DNA from: Climacteris rufus
Taxonomy: Eukaryota > Chordata > Aves > Passeriformes > Climacteridae
Assembly: GCA_013398175.1 (NCBI GenBank)
Contig: VZRZ01002225.1
Span: 1,571,511-1,635,510 of the forward strand
Direction of reading: 5' to 3'
DNA: 64,000 bases
The notes beneath the pieces are model-generated. The model made no database searches. It saw only the letters and a list, made by a program, of their open reading frames with translations, and was not told the origin of the DNA. The translations under genes were made by a program, and so were the position numbers. Shown here piece by piece: positions 26,701 through 37,932 of this stretch (positions within the stretch are counted from its first letter, which is position 1; the number at the start of each line of letters is the position of its first letter).

Positions 26701-29700
26701 AAAAAGGAAACATTTCAATGCAGTAAAAAGCATCTTGTACAGAAACAGTGACACATGACTTCAGTTTGTTTATTTGCAGAACCAGGTCCAGTGCTGTTTC
26801 ATGGTTTATGCCTCACTTATATGCCACCATTGATATATGAACTACAGAATTTGGTAAGAATAATCTGTAAAAAACCCAGAAAAGTCATCTGCAGTATTAG
26901 GTTCCCAGTTTACAAAGGTATTGTCTATTCCCTGAACAGAAAAACATAAAATTCTCTTTGCCATCTTTCTGGGAAAAGGTATAGGTAACTCTATATGTTT
27001 GTCATCACCATTTTTTTTTATTCAATTTGTTGAATGAGAGAAAGAAGTAGAAGCTAATGTGTAAGGATTATAGCACAGTACATAAAAATACAATGTTGGG
27101 AATTTGAAAATAATTGCAAAAGGGTATTATTGTTTTGAAGGAAATAAAGTTATAGTCTCATTATTGAGCTAAATATACAATCACAAAATAAATGTTTGTC
27201 CTCATTACTATTTCTTTTTTATTGTTAAAGTTATGATCTGAGGTAATTTGAGATTACTTCCTTCCCAAATGTTGCAGTCTTTATTCAGGTATATCATCAC
27301 AGTCAACAGTAGTGTAACCAGAACCTGTCAAAATTACTTTTACAGTTAGCATCAGTCCTGTTTTAAGACATCTCTAATCGGGGTTTGTTAGTTTATTTTT
27401 TTAAAAAAATTCTGAAGTAGGAGGATTTGCTTTTACATCTGATGTATCTGCTCATGAAGAAATCTTACCACAAGTCCAGGTTGAATTTAATACAGAAAAT
27501 AATTCTTCCCAACATGGATTTCCCAAACTCATCTAAATCACTATAGACAGGCATTTGTTAGACTTCAATAGGAGTTAGCATTTTCAGATATCCCATCAGA
27601 GACAGGATGCTCATAATTCCAATTTGTAGACTCAAGGCCTTACCAAAAACATATGCAGTATATATAATACACAGTATTACATTTTTCCTCAGAACTCCCA
27701 TTTAGTTTTAACGTGGACAATGGATCTGGTGCTGAAAGACAGGGAAATCTTATTGCCCCACCAATGTTTCCATACTCTACCATATGTCACTATCACACAA
27801 AGTTCAGAGAGGCTGCTTTTCCAGCTTGCTGTCATCAGCTTTCTGCATCTGCTCTGCTCTCTGGGTCTCTCTTAGAGTAAGTCATAAAGAATAGTAAAGA
27901 GAATAGAAATATCCAGAATCTGCATGGCTGGCAGAAAGGAGAGAGTTAAGTGAATGCTTTTTAGGGCTTGAAGCCTCAAGTTTAGGGTTTGCTCTTGCTT
28001 TCTTGAGTGATTCTACCATGTGTGAGGAATACCTTTAAGGTTAATGGGATTCTGAAATCAATAAAAATGACCTACTAATGGTTCAGGGAAGTTTTTGTAC
28101 TACAGAGTGTGAATTTACAAGGTTATTAGCTATTCTGCAACAGCTCTCCCTTTCTGCAGTGAGGCCCCACTGTCAAAATGGAATGAGGTGCCCACATGAA
28201 GACTGTGAACAAGAAGCTACTACGGAATGCCTGAATGCTCTGAATTCACACCCCAGATTTACTCACAGGGTTCCCATTGCACACAAGCTAAATTTAAATA
28301 TATGAGGTCAGTGCCAAAAATCATAGGACAAATTCTCATGATTTACAGTAAGATGTCACATACAGAAATATGCCTGTAAATTTAAGTAAATATTGATTCA
28401 AATAATTGAAACATCTAATTTAAAAGATTTTACTGAAGGAATGAGTTTCAGGATGTCATTTGCTTTTCTTTTTTTCCCTAATAACATGTCATTTTTTGCT
28501 ATTCATGTTCCTTTATACTAAGGAGTCTTCATTTTGGCCACGATTCTTGAAATAAAGAGTAGAGTAAGCCACTGCATTTAAATGAAGCTGCAGTTGCACA
28601 GTGGTTCCATCCCACAGACCCACAGTCCCACAAACTAAAGCAAAAATTCAAACAGCCAAGTTTTCTCCTGAAGAGGCAATAACCACAGGAACTGTGTATT
28701 GCTGCCATGTCACAGGGTACTCTGCACTGTGGCAGAACCTATTTTCATCAGAGAAAAATGCAGTGCCCTCTTAGATATCTTGTTCTACCCAATGGAATTC
28801 CACCCTTATCTTGTAAACCATAATATAGGTCAAAAATGATTACTTCATATGGTTAACCTGCTGATAGGGAAACAATTCCCCATGTCTTAGAGACTTTCAA
28901 GTTCTCCTCCTTCTTTATCACAAGAATCATATCAGTATTACTCCTTCAGACATTAAAAAAAAAATCTTCTTTTTTTTCCTTACAGAGAATTTGTTTAGAG
29001 AAAATCTTGAGGAAGCAGCCTGATCTGTCCGGTATTAAAGACTTGTTTGACAAAACAAATTTGCAATAAACACTCAAACCAGGAGCCATGCCAGTTAGAA
29101 TGATAGAAAATCATGTCGAAGTGATAAATGGATCATTAAAGAGAAGGTACTTGAATTTTCATTACAGATCACTACACAATCACTAAAGGTTTCCGAACTT
29201 GTCTGGCTTGTTGATCTTGTGTGCTCCTCCTACCTCTAACTATTATTCCTAGTATCCATATTTTCGCATATCTTTTTGAAACCTATATATTTCATCTTCC
29301 GAAGGTATCATTAAAAACTCTTTGTAACTATCAGAATTCATGAATTTTGATATGCATTGGCCTGAGCAGTATAAAAAACTGTTTAGTGAGTAATAATGTG
29401 AACATCATACCTAATGATTCAGAACCTGCATGACATAAGTGATGGTATTTTGGTGAACATATGGATTTTAAATAGAGCTTGGCAGCACAGGACCCTTGTT
29501 TAGCTCAACACACTGGGCTGCTGAGGAAACTAAATCAGAGAGATGACTGAATTATTAGTTAGGATTTTTCTCTTTCTGTAGGCTTACAAGTAAAATGAGA
29601 TTGGAAACCAAGAGAGCTAACTAAACAGGAAGTATCTTTGCATTTCTCTGTTCTTTTAGGGACGTAAAATTGGAAGAATAATTTTGCTATGCACCTGATT

Positions 29701-31589
29701 CCTTCAGTACAATACAGGTTTAAACACCTAGGACCCAGCTGTCATTAACTATAAGTGACTATAAACACTGGCAAAACAGATGCAATTAACACTAATTCTC
29801 TGGTGTTTCAGATTCAAGATGAAACAACGATTCATTCTTCAGAAGTGCAGAACTGGCACCATCTAGTCTTCTACAGAAGGACAAGACAGGACATCACCAG
29901 GGTGTATATCAAGAAAGACAGAGTTTCTAGCAAGTGGGTTTAAGTTGCAGCAAAATTTATATCAGCAGAGATGTCTCAATTGAATGAAGATAAAATTTTC
30001 ATGCAAACTGGTATCTTTTGCCATCACTATGAAAACAATGGCCTGAGACAGCAGTATTTGGAAGTTGTTACTGGAAACCTTGCTGCCTAGAAGAGACCCT
30101 GTCTCCCTGCCTGTTAACCCTGACGTCATGGCTCAACTTAGGAAACCGAACAAATTACCAGAAGGTAATACAAAACAAATTGATTCCCTAGACCAAAACA
30201 AGTCTCCGGTCTCTGTAGTCTCCAGATACTTTTCTACTTCCAGCTTTTAAAAGGGGTGGCCCTACATCTCTCCAGTCAGTTCTTTTCTCTTTACCTCTCT
30301 CTATCATCCTGTGAGAGAGATGATACAGAGAAAGAAAAGCAGAAAAAATTATTTATCAGTAAATCTGGGAGGTACAACCTTGCTTTTGAACTTTCTATGT
30401 AAAAACCTAAATGAATTGCAAAATCAGCCAGAGAAACATTACATGTATCATCAAAATCACATTAGATCAAAACACATTCAATTTTCCTTTCTTTTCTGAG
30501 AAAAAGATTTTTTTTCTGAGTACAGCTGCCTTAAACTGTGTGAGAAGCCACAGCAAATCAACAACACTATCAGTAGAACAAAAATACCCTATTTGATAAC
30601 AGTTGATCTTCAGATAAAATATTGACATTACAGCAAATAACAACATAGAACCAACAGGGAACAGGAGAGCTGTGAACATAAAAACATCAGACTTTGATTA
30701 ATACATAAACTTTCTTTTCTCACTAGCATTGGGTTTTAGACCTTTGACTGGGAGGAATGCAGGTGACAACTATCAAAGGGTGGGTGGGAGTCAGAGCTGG
30801 GCAGCAAAAGTCCTTGCATAACAGTGTTTCTACTGCCAGAGCCAGAAGCTGATGATCATGTGCAAACCTCTATCTGGGAGAGGGGGAAGTGTCAAGAAAG
30901 GGTGGGAGGTAGAGGAGAACCCTTCAGTACTGGCAACTCCTGGCACAGAATTATATAATGATACTATACATAGTATAGGATGTGCTGCACTGGGAAAAAA
31001 AAAAAGGTATTCTCATTAAGGTAACAGATAAATTATAATTCAGAAAATTAATTTGCTGCCCCTCATAATTTTCCAAGCATCTTTATATTCCATCAAAGTG
31101 TTGTTTAATGATTAAATTAAAAATATTTTCTGTTAATGTTTTAGAGCAGAAATGGCTGCCTTTAGATGGCGGAAGATAGTTCCTATAGCTAGTCAAATTT
31201 ACAACTGCTGTCCATGTCAGTGATATGATTTCCATTGGTCTTGCTCCTCTTCCAAGGACATCTTGCACTGCAGCAGCCACTACAAGTCTGAAAGATGGGT
31301 CTGGCACCATTACTGGAATATTTACTTCTATTGAAAAGTAGAGACTTGATAAGAGCCTTTAAAAAATGAGACCTAAAAAAGGAAAAGTACCTACCACAAG
31401 AATAAAGATGGCTAAAATGTTAATTTTACTATGACTTTGCTCTAGAGCAATTTTGTACTCTATCAGCTTCAGGTAGACCACCTGCACAACAAAGTTGGTA
31501 AACAAAGCAAAGCTGGTCTTGCATGTGTCTGAACTAGAAGAAAAAAATCTGATGTTGTTGCTTAGCACATTTATGTACTTTCCAGCTGT
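26701..31589. other. Non-coding stretch, no gene seen
   Basis: AT-rich sequence. One exon-like segment with good splice consensus on both sides (26780-26853) is discussed among the findings but is not called as a gene. Facing A and T runs occur around 28954-28979. No RNA gene or recognised repeat is seen. Confidence 0.6.
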
Positions 31590-31735
31590 AGATCCCAAAG
31601 TGTTTATAAAAAGCTCCAGAAATATAATTATCTCCATTTCATAGCAAAGAAAATTGAAAGGCAAAATTAAGTAGTTTGCTGAGGGCCACTGAATCATTTC
31701 AAGAACCAAATTGTTACTGTAAATCTCCACACCTA
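31590..31735 (-). mobile_element. MIR/CORE-SINE, reverse orientation
   Basis: The + strand contains 'aaagtgtttataaa', then 'aattatctccatttcatagc' followed by 'aagaaaattgaaaggcaaaa' and 'ttaagtagtttgctgagggc'. This order is the reverse complement of the MIR core and 5' half (equivalents of 'gcgctttaca', 'ttatccccattttacagatg', 'gaaactgaggc' and 'aagtaacttgcccaagg'). It is diverged but collinear over about 140 bases. Boundaries are approximate; no alignment was run. Confidence 0.65.
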
Positions 31736-33379
31736 AGCAATGATTATGCTGCTGTGACTCAGACAAGATATTATTCTAGAACATCAATTGCTGCTGCATA
31801 ACCTGTGTTGTACACTGACTCCTACACACTCTTCATTCTGTTGGGAGGCATGCTGGACTTTTTCACTTGTCTCCATTTTGGTCTGCAAGAAAGCAGGTGC
31901 TCTTCAGAAGTCCCCCAAAAATTCCTTTTGAAGAAGCAGACAGCTTTCCAGAGCTGGAAGGGGTTTTTTTCCTAAAAGAGTTAAAAGCACTTTTTAAGAG
32001 TCTAACTTAATTTTACCAGCTATCTGACACCTGTGCTCTGCAAAACCATCCTACCAATGTGTTTTTGAGGGGTAACCTTCCCCAGCCACCCATGGCAGAA
32101 GTGAGATACAAATCTGGGAGATGACTGCACTGACATCTATATTCTGAAGCACAAAAGAATGCTGTGATTTTCTGATGGCTACAGAGTAAACAATTTTGGA
32201 GAAAAATATGGAACTTATTTGAATTGTGGGCAAGTCCCATCACCTGTAACTGCATACTTTAAGGTGTACTGCTCCTGGTGCAGCTGTGTAATATTTTAAA
32301 AGAAAAGGGAAACAATTTTTGTCTACAATTCAAGACAACTAGAAACTATGACACCAAGTTAGCTACACTGTTTACAATTTGATGAACCCTTATTAACTCA
32401 GGCCTCTTGCTGCCCTTTTCCTCACAGCTGCCAACCTGGCTGAAGAAGAATATGAAGGTCATGAAAGCTTGTCTTAAAGACAGACAACTCCTTGATGATG
32501 CTGAAAAAGTGATCCGCTGTTAAACACAAAAATTGGTCTGATGCTCCTCCAGCTCCAGTTTTTCATTTATGTGACTTTTAACTCTGTGTGACTCAGGTAG
32601 GCTTGGTGGTTTTTAATTCACAAGCACTGTTGAAAACCTGCCTTAAACAGGAAGGGGACACTTCTGAAATCCATCTATTGTCACAAGTTTTGAACATTTG
32701 CTCTCAGTAACATCTAAACACTTGCTGTACACATACACATCTCAAAAATTTTGTAGATGGTGCTGTTACTCCCTGGTGACATCAGATGATGTAATTTCTA
32801 TAAGCCTTTATGAGTCTTCTGCTAAAAGGAGCATCTGTCCACAGGAAGTACCGTCCATGCTAGGAAACAAGTTTATAACTTTCAGCCATAAAATTTCTTC
32901 TATTTTAACAATTAGGCAGTCATTTCTCTCTCAATGTACTGTATAATCTAAAAAAAAAAATACTAAACATAACTAAAACTGATCAATGGCCTTCTATTTT
33001 GGACCCTCATTGAAATATCACTAAGATCATTCCATGTCCTATCCATACGTCAACAACATCCATTCTGTCTTCTCTCTTTTGTCTTTGGTTTAAGATTAAT
33101 CTTTTGTTGCCAAATTCCAACTTCACATGTGCTGCAAAGGCCAGAGTTACAGATTTCTACTGCAAATATGCTGCGTTTTCGTAGTCAAATCAGGTCCCTT
33201 TGAAAACATTGCAAAAATTCCTCCAGGATTTGGTTGAGCCAAAACCCAAACATTTTTGTTATGTTTTTATTCCACGAGTAATTTAAAAAAAAAAATTCTA
33301 TTATTTTTTCTTTTCAGAGATTTATAACTCCAGGACTAGAAAAACAAAAATTGTCATAGTCAGGCTCGACCATTGCTAT
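31736..33379. other. Non-coding stretch with one exon-like 3' segment
   Basis: AT-rich DNA. A polypyrimidine-AG acceptor-like site at 32427, followed by a 31-codon open frame ending at 32523, is described among the findings. The 11-base A run at about 32949-32959 is not preceded by AATAAA, so it does not support a processed transcript. Confidence 0.5.
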
Positions 33380-34640
33380 GCATAGATAATAGATTTTTTT
33401 CTGTAAGGCCTCTTTTAGAGAGCTATCTAATCTCATTTGGAACCTATGGTGAGTCTACTTCCTTCAACAAACTATTCTAGTATTTAATTATAGAAAGCTA
33501 CATTTTTGCAAAGTAGAATTTTTTTAATATCTCTGAAAAGGAAAAGAATAAAGTCTGATCTGTCAGGTCTCCTCTGCATCTTCTCACACAAGTACATACA
33601 CAGACACATCCATAGGGTACATCACACCCTAAGGCTCATTTACCAGTATTTAGAACAATTCCAATATTTATTTCCATATTTTCCTAAAGGGCAAGCCCCA
33701 AAATTGGACCCAGTCTTTCCAGTGTGTGGTGCAGAAATGAGGCTTAGCTCCCTTTTCCTGGTTGCAAACTTCCTTTTACCCACCAAAGGTTGCATTGCAG
33801 TGAAAGGTCATCTAGGGGTAATAATTTCAGAGAACCCTCCCAAGTGCTTTTCTGAGTCACTGTTTTCAGATATAGTCTCCCTAATTCTTCATCCTAAATG
33901 CTTTTGGCTGCATTTAAAGATATTTTGCTGGTTTCTTGGCTGGTTTCTTTAACCAGGCAATTCAAATCAGTTTATAAAAGTAGATAATCATTCTTATAAT
34001 AGAGACCATCAACAGCACTATGTTTATATGAGCCTAAGGAATACACTGCAGTATAAATAAAAGGTTTTATGTTTGTTCAGTAAGATTTGTTTTGTGTCAC
34101 AGGGCAGAGAGAGGTTCTTCCACTCATCTCCGAAGGCAGGAGAATTAGGTTCTTAAGAGAAAATAGAGCAGGGTTGATACCTCCATTTTCTCAATTTTGG
34201 TAAACCGGCTAAATTCAGCTTCATAGTTAGTTCCTTTGAGACTTCAGGGTCTAAAATAATCTAAGGCTGTTGATATGAATATATTCAATTTCAGCAGTTG
34301 CTGTCTTACCTCTTTCTTTGTTACAGATGGCAAACTTTCATTTTCATCCACAACATCATATGGGATGAATACATCCTCCTGTTTCATTCCAAGTGCAGAA
34401 CAGAAATATTTATTAAACATTTCTGCCTTATCTGCGTCATTATTTATGATTTCCACCATCTGCATCTTCAGTGGAACTACATCTGACCTAAGATTCTTTT
34501 CAATGCTAAAATGTTTTCAAATTGCCTTCTTGTTGTTTTTAACCATATTGGCCATTGATGTTTAACAGAGTTGATAATTTCTTTTATCAGTTACTTATAA
34601 GTCTCAATATATAACTTATTCTTGTTTTTTCCATTCTAGA
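33380..34640 (-). mobile_element. Ancient CR1-type LINE, truncated and decayed
   Basis: Three parts lie in the order expected for a CR1 retrotransposon read on the minus strand. (1) At 34640-34244 is the region before and at the start of the reverse transcriptase of ORF2. The translated 73-codon piece contains KAEMFNKYF and VTKKEVRQQLLKLN, matching the CR1 pattern 'KAELLNAFF ... VTEEQVRDHLRKLN'. (2) At about 33800-33690, the complement of 'aaattggacccagtctttcc' corresponds to the conserved 'LEYCVQFW' segment of the C-terminal reverse transcriptase. (3) At about 33560-33380 the sequence resembles the CR1 3' UTR ('gagctatctaatctc' and 'caacaaactattctag' on the + strand). The endonuclease and most of the polymerase core are missing, and stops and frameshifts are present. 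The copy is dead. About 450 bp separate parts 1 and 2, less than expected, so an internal deletion is likely. The exact ends are uncertain. Confidence 0.72.
34244..34465 (-). pseudogene. CR1 ORF2 remnant, pre-reverse-transcriptase region
   Basis: This 73-codon open piece on the minus strand is the best-preserved coding relic in the window. It matches the linker between endonuclease and reverse transcriptase in CR1 LINEs: an asparagine/aspartate-rich stretch, KAEMFNKYF, an acidic spacer, LPSVTKKEVRQQLLKLN, and a decayed form of the 'KSxGPDGxHP' block. The next residues continue in another frame after a stop, so the frame is broken. It has no start codon of its own and no function is expected. 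Confidence 0.7.
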
Positions 34641-35921
34641 TACATCATTATTTTATATTTTTACACTACTTTTTTTTGTGTTTTAATCAGGACATTTTGA
34701 TTACTGTACTTTTTGTGTGTAAGTTCATGTCCTTGAACAATTCCCAGTATTCATTAATACTTCCTAATTAAAATTTACATTCCTGCTCAGTTATGCTGAC
34801 AGATTCAAGCTTGGATAAATTGGCCCCCTAAAACATCTAAGTATACTTACTGGGTGTTACATAGAGTTCATATTTGTAAAGTGAATATAACTATGTCTTG
34901 ATCACTAGTCTTTAACTCTTCTTCCTGTTTGATGGTCACTGGTGGGCAATATTTATCTCTTTTTCCATCAAAATTATGTTCAGTTTTGAACTTCCTTGTG
35001 AAAGATGAATCTCTACACTTTGAAATTATCTGCTACTATTTTTGGAAACTCTAGGGAAACCTGGTGCTGGCAAAACAAAATCTTAGAAAATATTCCTCAG
35101 TTTTAACGCTACTATGACACAGTTGTTTTCTTTCTCCCCACACTGAAGGAAAAGTGGTGAAAGAGCAGCTCATGCCACTGCCTCTGTAGTTGTTTTTTTC
35201 TCTGCAATGTACACGGCAATCTGTAATTATTTTTTGACTCAGAAGTACTGAGCTTCTGTTACTAGATTATTTTTTACTCTTTAACATGCAACACTGTATT
35301 AGATGCAGTATTCCATTTCTAGTCCATCTTCCCTATTAAGAGGACCAAAAAATTAAATCCATTTCTGTGAGATTCCAGCACTATGACACCTTACCAAACT
35401 TCAAAAATATTAACTATGTGGCATTTCTTCTCCTATAAGAATACTGCCTCTGCTTACTTATTACCAAGGTGCTTGAAAGTCAAGTTTAGCAATTCTTCTA
35501 CAGTCCAATATGTCCCTTATCACTTGGCTTTGCTGCACATCTGGTGTTCTGGTCATAATGTACACACACACGGATACACAAGTACATATTTGCTAGAATT
35601 TGCCTATATTATTACTCAAATCCATGTTTATTTTAAGGCCCTTCTGACCATTTTTCATTGACTAGGATGGCTTTTGCTGAGATGGTCAGCACAACCAGAT
35701 TTTCCCATCTGTCTGGTAAGAAATCATCAACAGCCTGTCAGATGATAATTGACCACGTATTTGTACCAACCTACATCCTGCTAACTTGAATTTCACCTAG
35801 TGTTAACTTCAAATTCTTCAACTTTTATCTAGAAAAACAGAAAATTGCCCATTGTTCTCCTACAGCCTTGAAATATCCTGCAGGCTCTTTCCAGGGTGTT
35901 GTCAAGAAAGCTGTCAAGATT

Positions 35922-35961
35922 GCATCCTTTGCAGGACATTGCATTGTCCTGCAAAGGATGC
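35922..35961. repeat. Perfect 16-bp inverted repeat, 8-nt loop
   Basis: GCATCCTTTGCAGGAC (35922-35937) and GTCCTGCAAAGGATGC (35946-35961) are exact reverse complements separated by ATTGCATT. Beyond a 2x2 mismatch, further pairs form (A-T, G-C, then A-T, C-G), so an RNA hairpin of roughly 20-22 paired positions is possible. It could be a microRNA-like precursor, a cruciform site or the remains of an inverted duplication. No known microRNA seed is recognised. Confidence 0.85.
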
Positions 35962-37900
35962 TTTCCTGGGTTTTTTGAAGATTCTCCTAGTCTGAACTGT
36001 GTTTGGTACTCTTTACGAATCTTAATCCAAAAATTAACTTCTTAAAGTTAGTCAAACTATGTGGAAAAATAAAATCATATCATTTACAGCAGGTCATTGT
36101 CTTGCAGGTAAAATGATCAATTATAAATAGATAATATATGACATAATTGCTATGTGGAACAGCTTGCAGGCAATTTGTAGACTGAAATACTTTGCCTAAA
36201 CTATTAATCAAATAACTTCAACTGATGAACAAAAGAACTTAACTCTGCACTTGAATAATTTGCAAATAAGAAAAAAGTAATAGATTTGTCAAATTAATTA
36301 TTCATTATAAGTAGTTCAACCAGACCTATCCTTTTTTATCATTTACATTGGTTTTAAATTCTTAAAGTAGTTTGGGTACCTTAAAGAGTAAAATTTACTA
36401 TAAAAGCTTAATGAAATGATCATTTATATATGGCACTGTAAACGTGCAAACATACTTAGCATTGAATTAGGCAGCGGAGACCATAAGAGAGTGGTTACAA
36501 TATCTTTAACCCTCAAAAAGAGGTAGAAGCCTGATATTCTGATACTTTTCAGCCTGACTTAAGTATGAACTGGATACCTGCAGTATGAAGATTAATGCTG
36601 CAATTGACCCTCTCTGCAGCTTAAGGACCCTCTAGCACCGTGTCTATACCAGGGCAAGGAGCCAACACTGGCAGGGATGTAATGGGCACAGTCCTCAGGC
36701 TACAGCAGGGGCCGGATTTCTAGAAATGCTCATCTGCAGCCCAGTGCTGAATGTGTTTGGTTGTTTGTTTCATTCTGTTTGGTTTTAGTACTGTTAATTT
36801 TAGCAACTTTTCCAGTTATGACCCCATGCAGTAATACTTTGCTTGCAAGGACAAATGGGCTCACATAGGAGATGTCAACACATTGCTTAGCCTTATTTGA
36901 GGTGGGATTTGTTTTTTTCCTAAAATATCACTGCCTTCTGAAACTGGAATAATATCAAACACCATGGAATAGTTCAAATTCTGGCATCCTTTTCCATAAG
37001 ATGTAGCAGGATCTCCATACACAGTCCTACTGAAACCATACAAAAGCTTACACCGTGTAGTTCAGATGTTAATACAATCAAAACCACTCAAAGTTTAGAA
37101 GATTAAAGCTGTTTACAGAGATCAGTGACAAATATAATTTTGAAATCTGACAAAGACTTAAATAACAAACAGCACAACACTATTTTCTTTTACAGGTGGT
37201 TGGGTGTTTTTCATGGGTGTTGTGAGGGTGCTGTTGTCTGCTTGATTTTGTTTTTTATAGCACTGGCATTTAACAGAGAGACTCTGATTTTAACTTTGAG
37301 TAAATCTGACATCGAATTACCCAAAGAAAATAAAGTACTAAGAGGTTTTGTTTACAATCACTTTTTTAAGCTCTTCCTGCATTAAGTATGCCACGTCTCT
37401 GCATCACTTGTGCAACTATGTAAGCAATGCAGTATTAAAATGATTTTTAATGGCCAGAGCCCCTATATTTTAGGGTTGAACATCTGTTATCTATTCAGAC
37501 AGTGAGTAGTCAATTCAGCATTTGGGTGAATAATTTGCAAATTCAATGCATAGAAAATTTTGTACCAGTGCTAAGGTTAATTCATTTTTCCTGGGATGTT
37601 TTGTAGCCAAATGGAATCAAAATGTCCTCACACATTACTTCACACCCACCTACTCCTCTGAGAAACTAAGCAGCATTGGACAGTACTGAAGAGTCTAAAG
37701 ATAACCTGGGATGAAACAGAAGCCATGGATAAAGCAGGAAAAAGAAAAGTTTTTTAGATGCTAGTCTACAAAATGCACTCTTCATCTCAATACAACAGAA
37801 ACAAAGTAGTTTAAAAAGCAACTAAGGAACCATAAGGAAAGCTACCAGTGTTTGGATCTATTATTAAAACAGCAGCTCATAACCCACTTTCACAAAGAGA

Positions 37901-37932
37901 AAGGTACACATGGTGTACAAAGGTACATGGTG
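37901..37932. repeat. Small imperfect tandem repeat
   Basis: AAGGTACACATGGTGT (37901-37916) is followed after two bases by AAGGTACATGGTGT (37919-37932). The second copy lacks one CA. It is a local duplication of about 18 bases. Confidence 0.75.

Noticed and set aside
31359..31766. 135-codon minus-strand open frame
   Set aside because: It overlaps a decayed MIR element and shows hydrophobic, AT-driven composition without a known domain.
33506..33952. 148-codon plus-strand open frame
   Set aside because: It runs antisense across the remains of a CR1 retrotransposon; the open frame is a by-product of that sequence.
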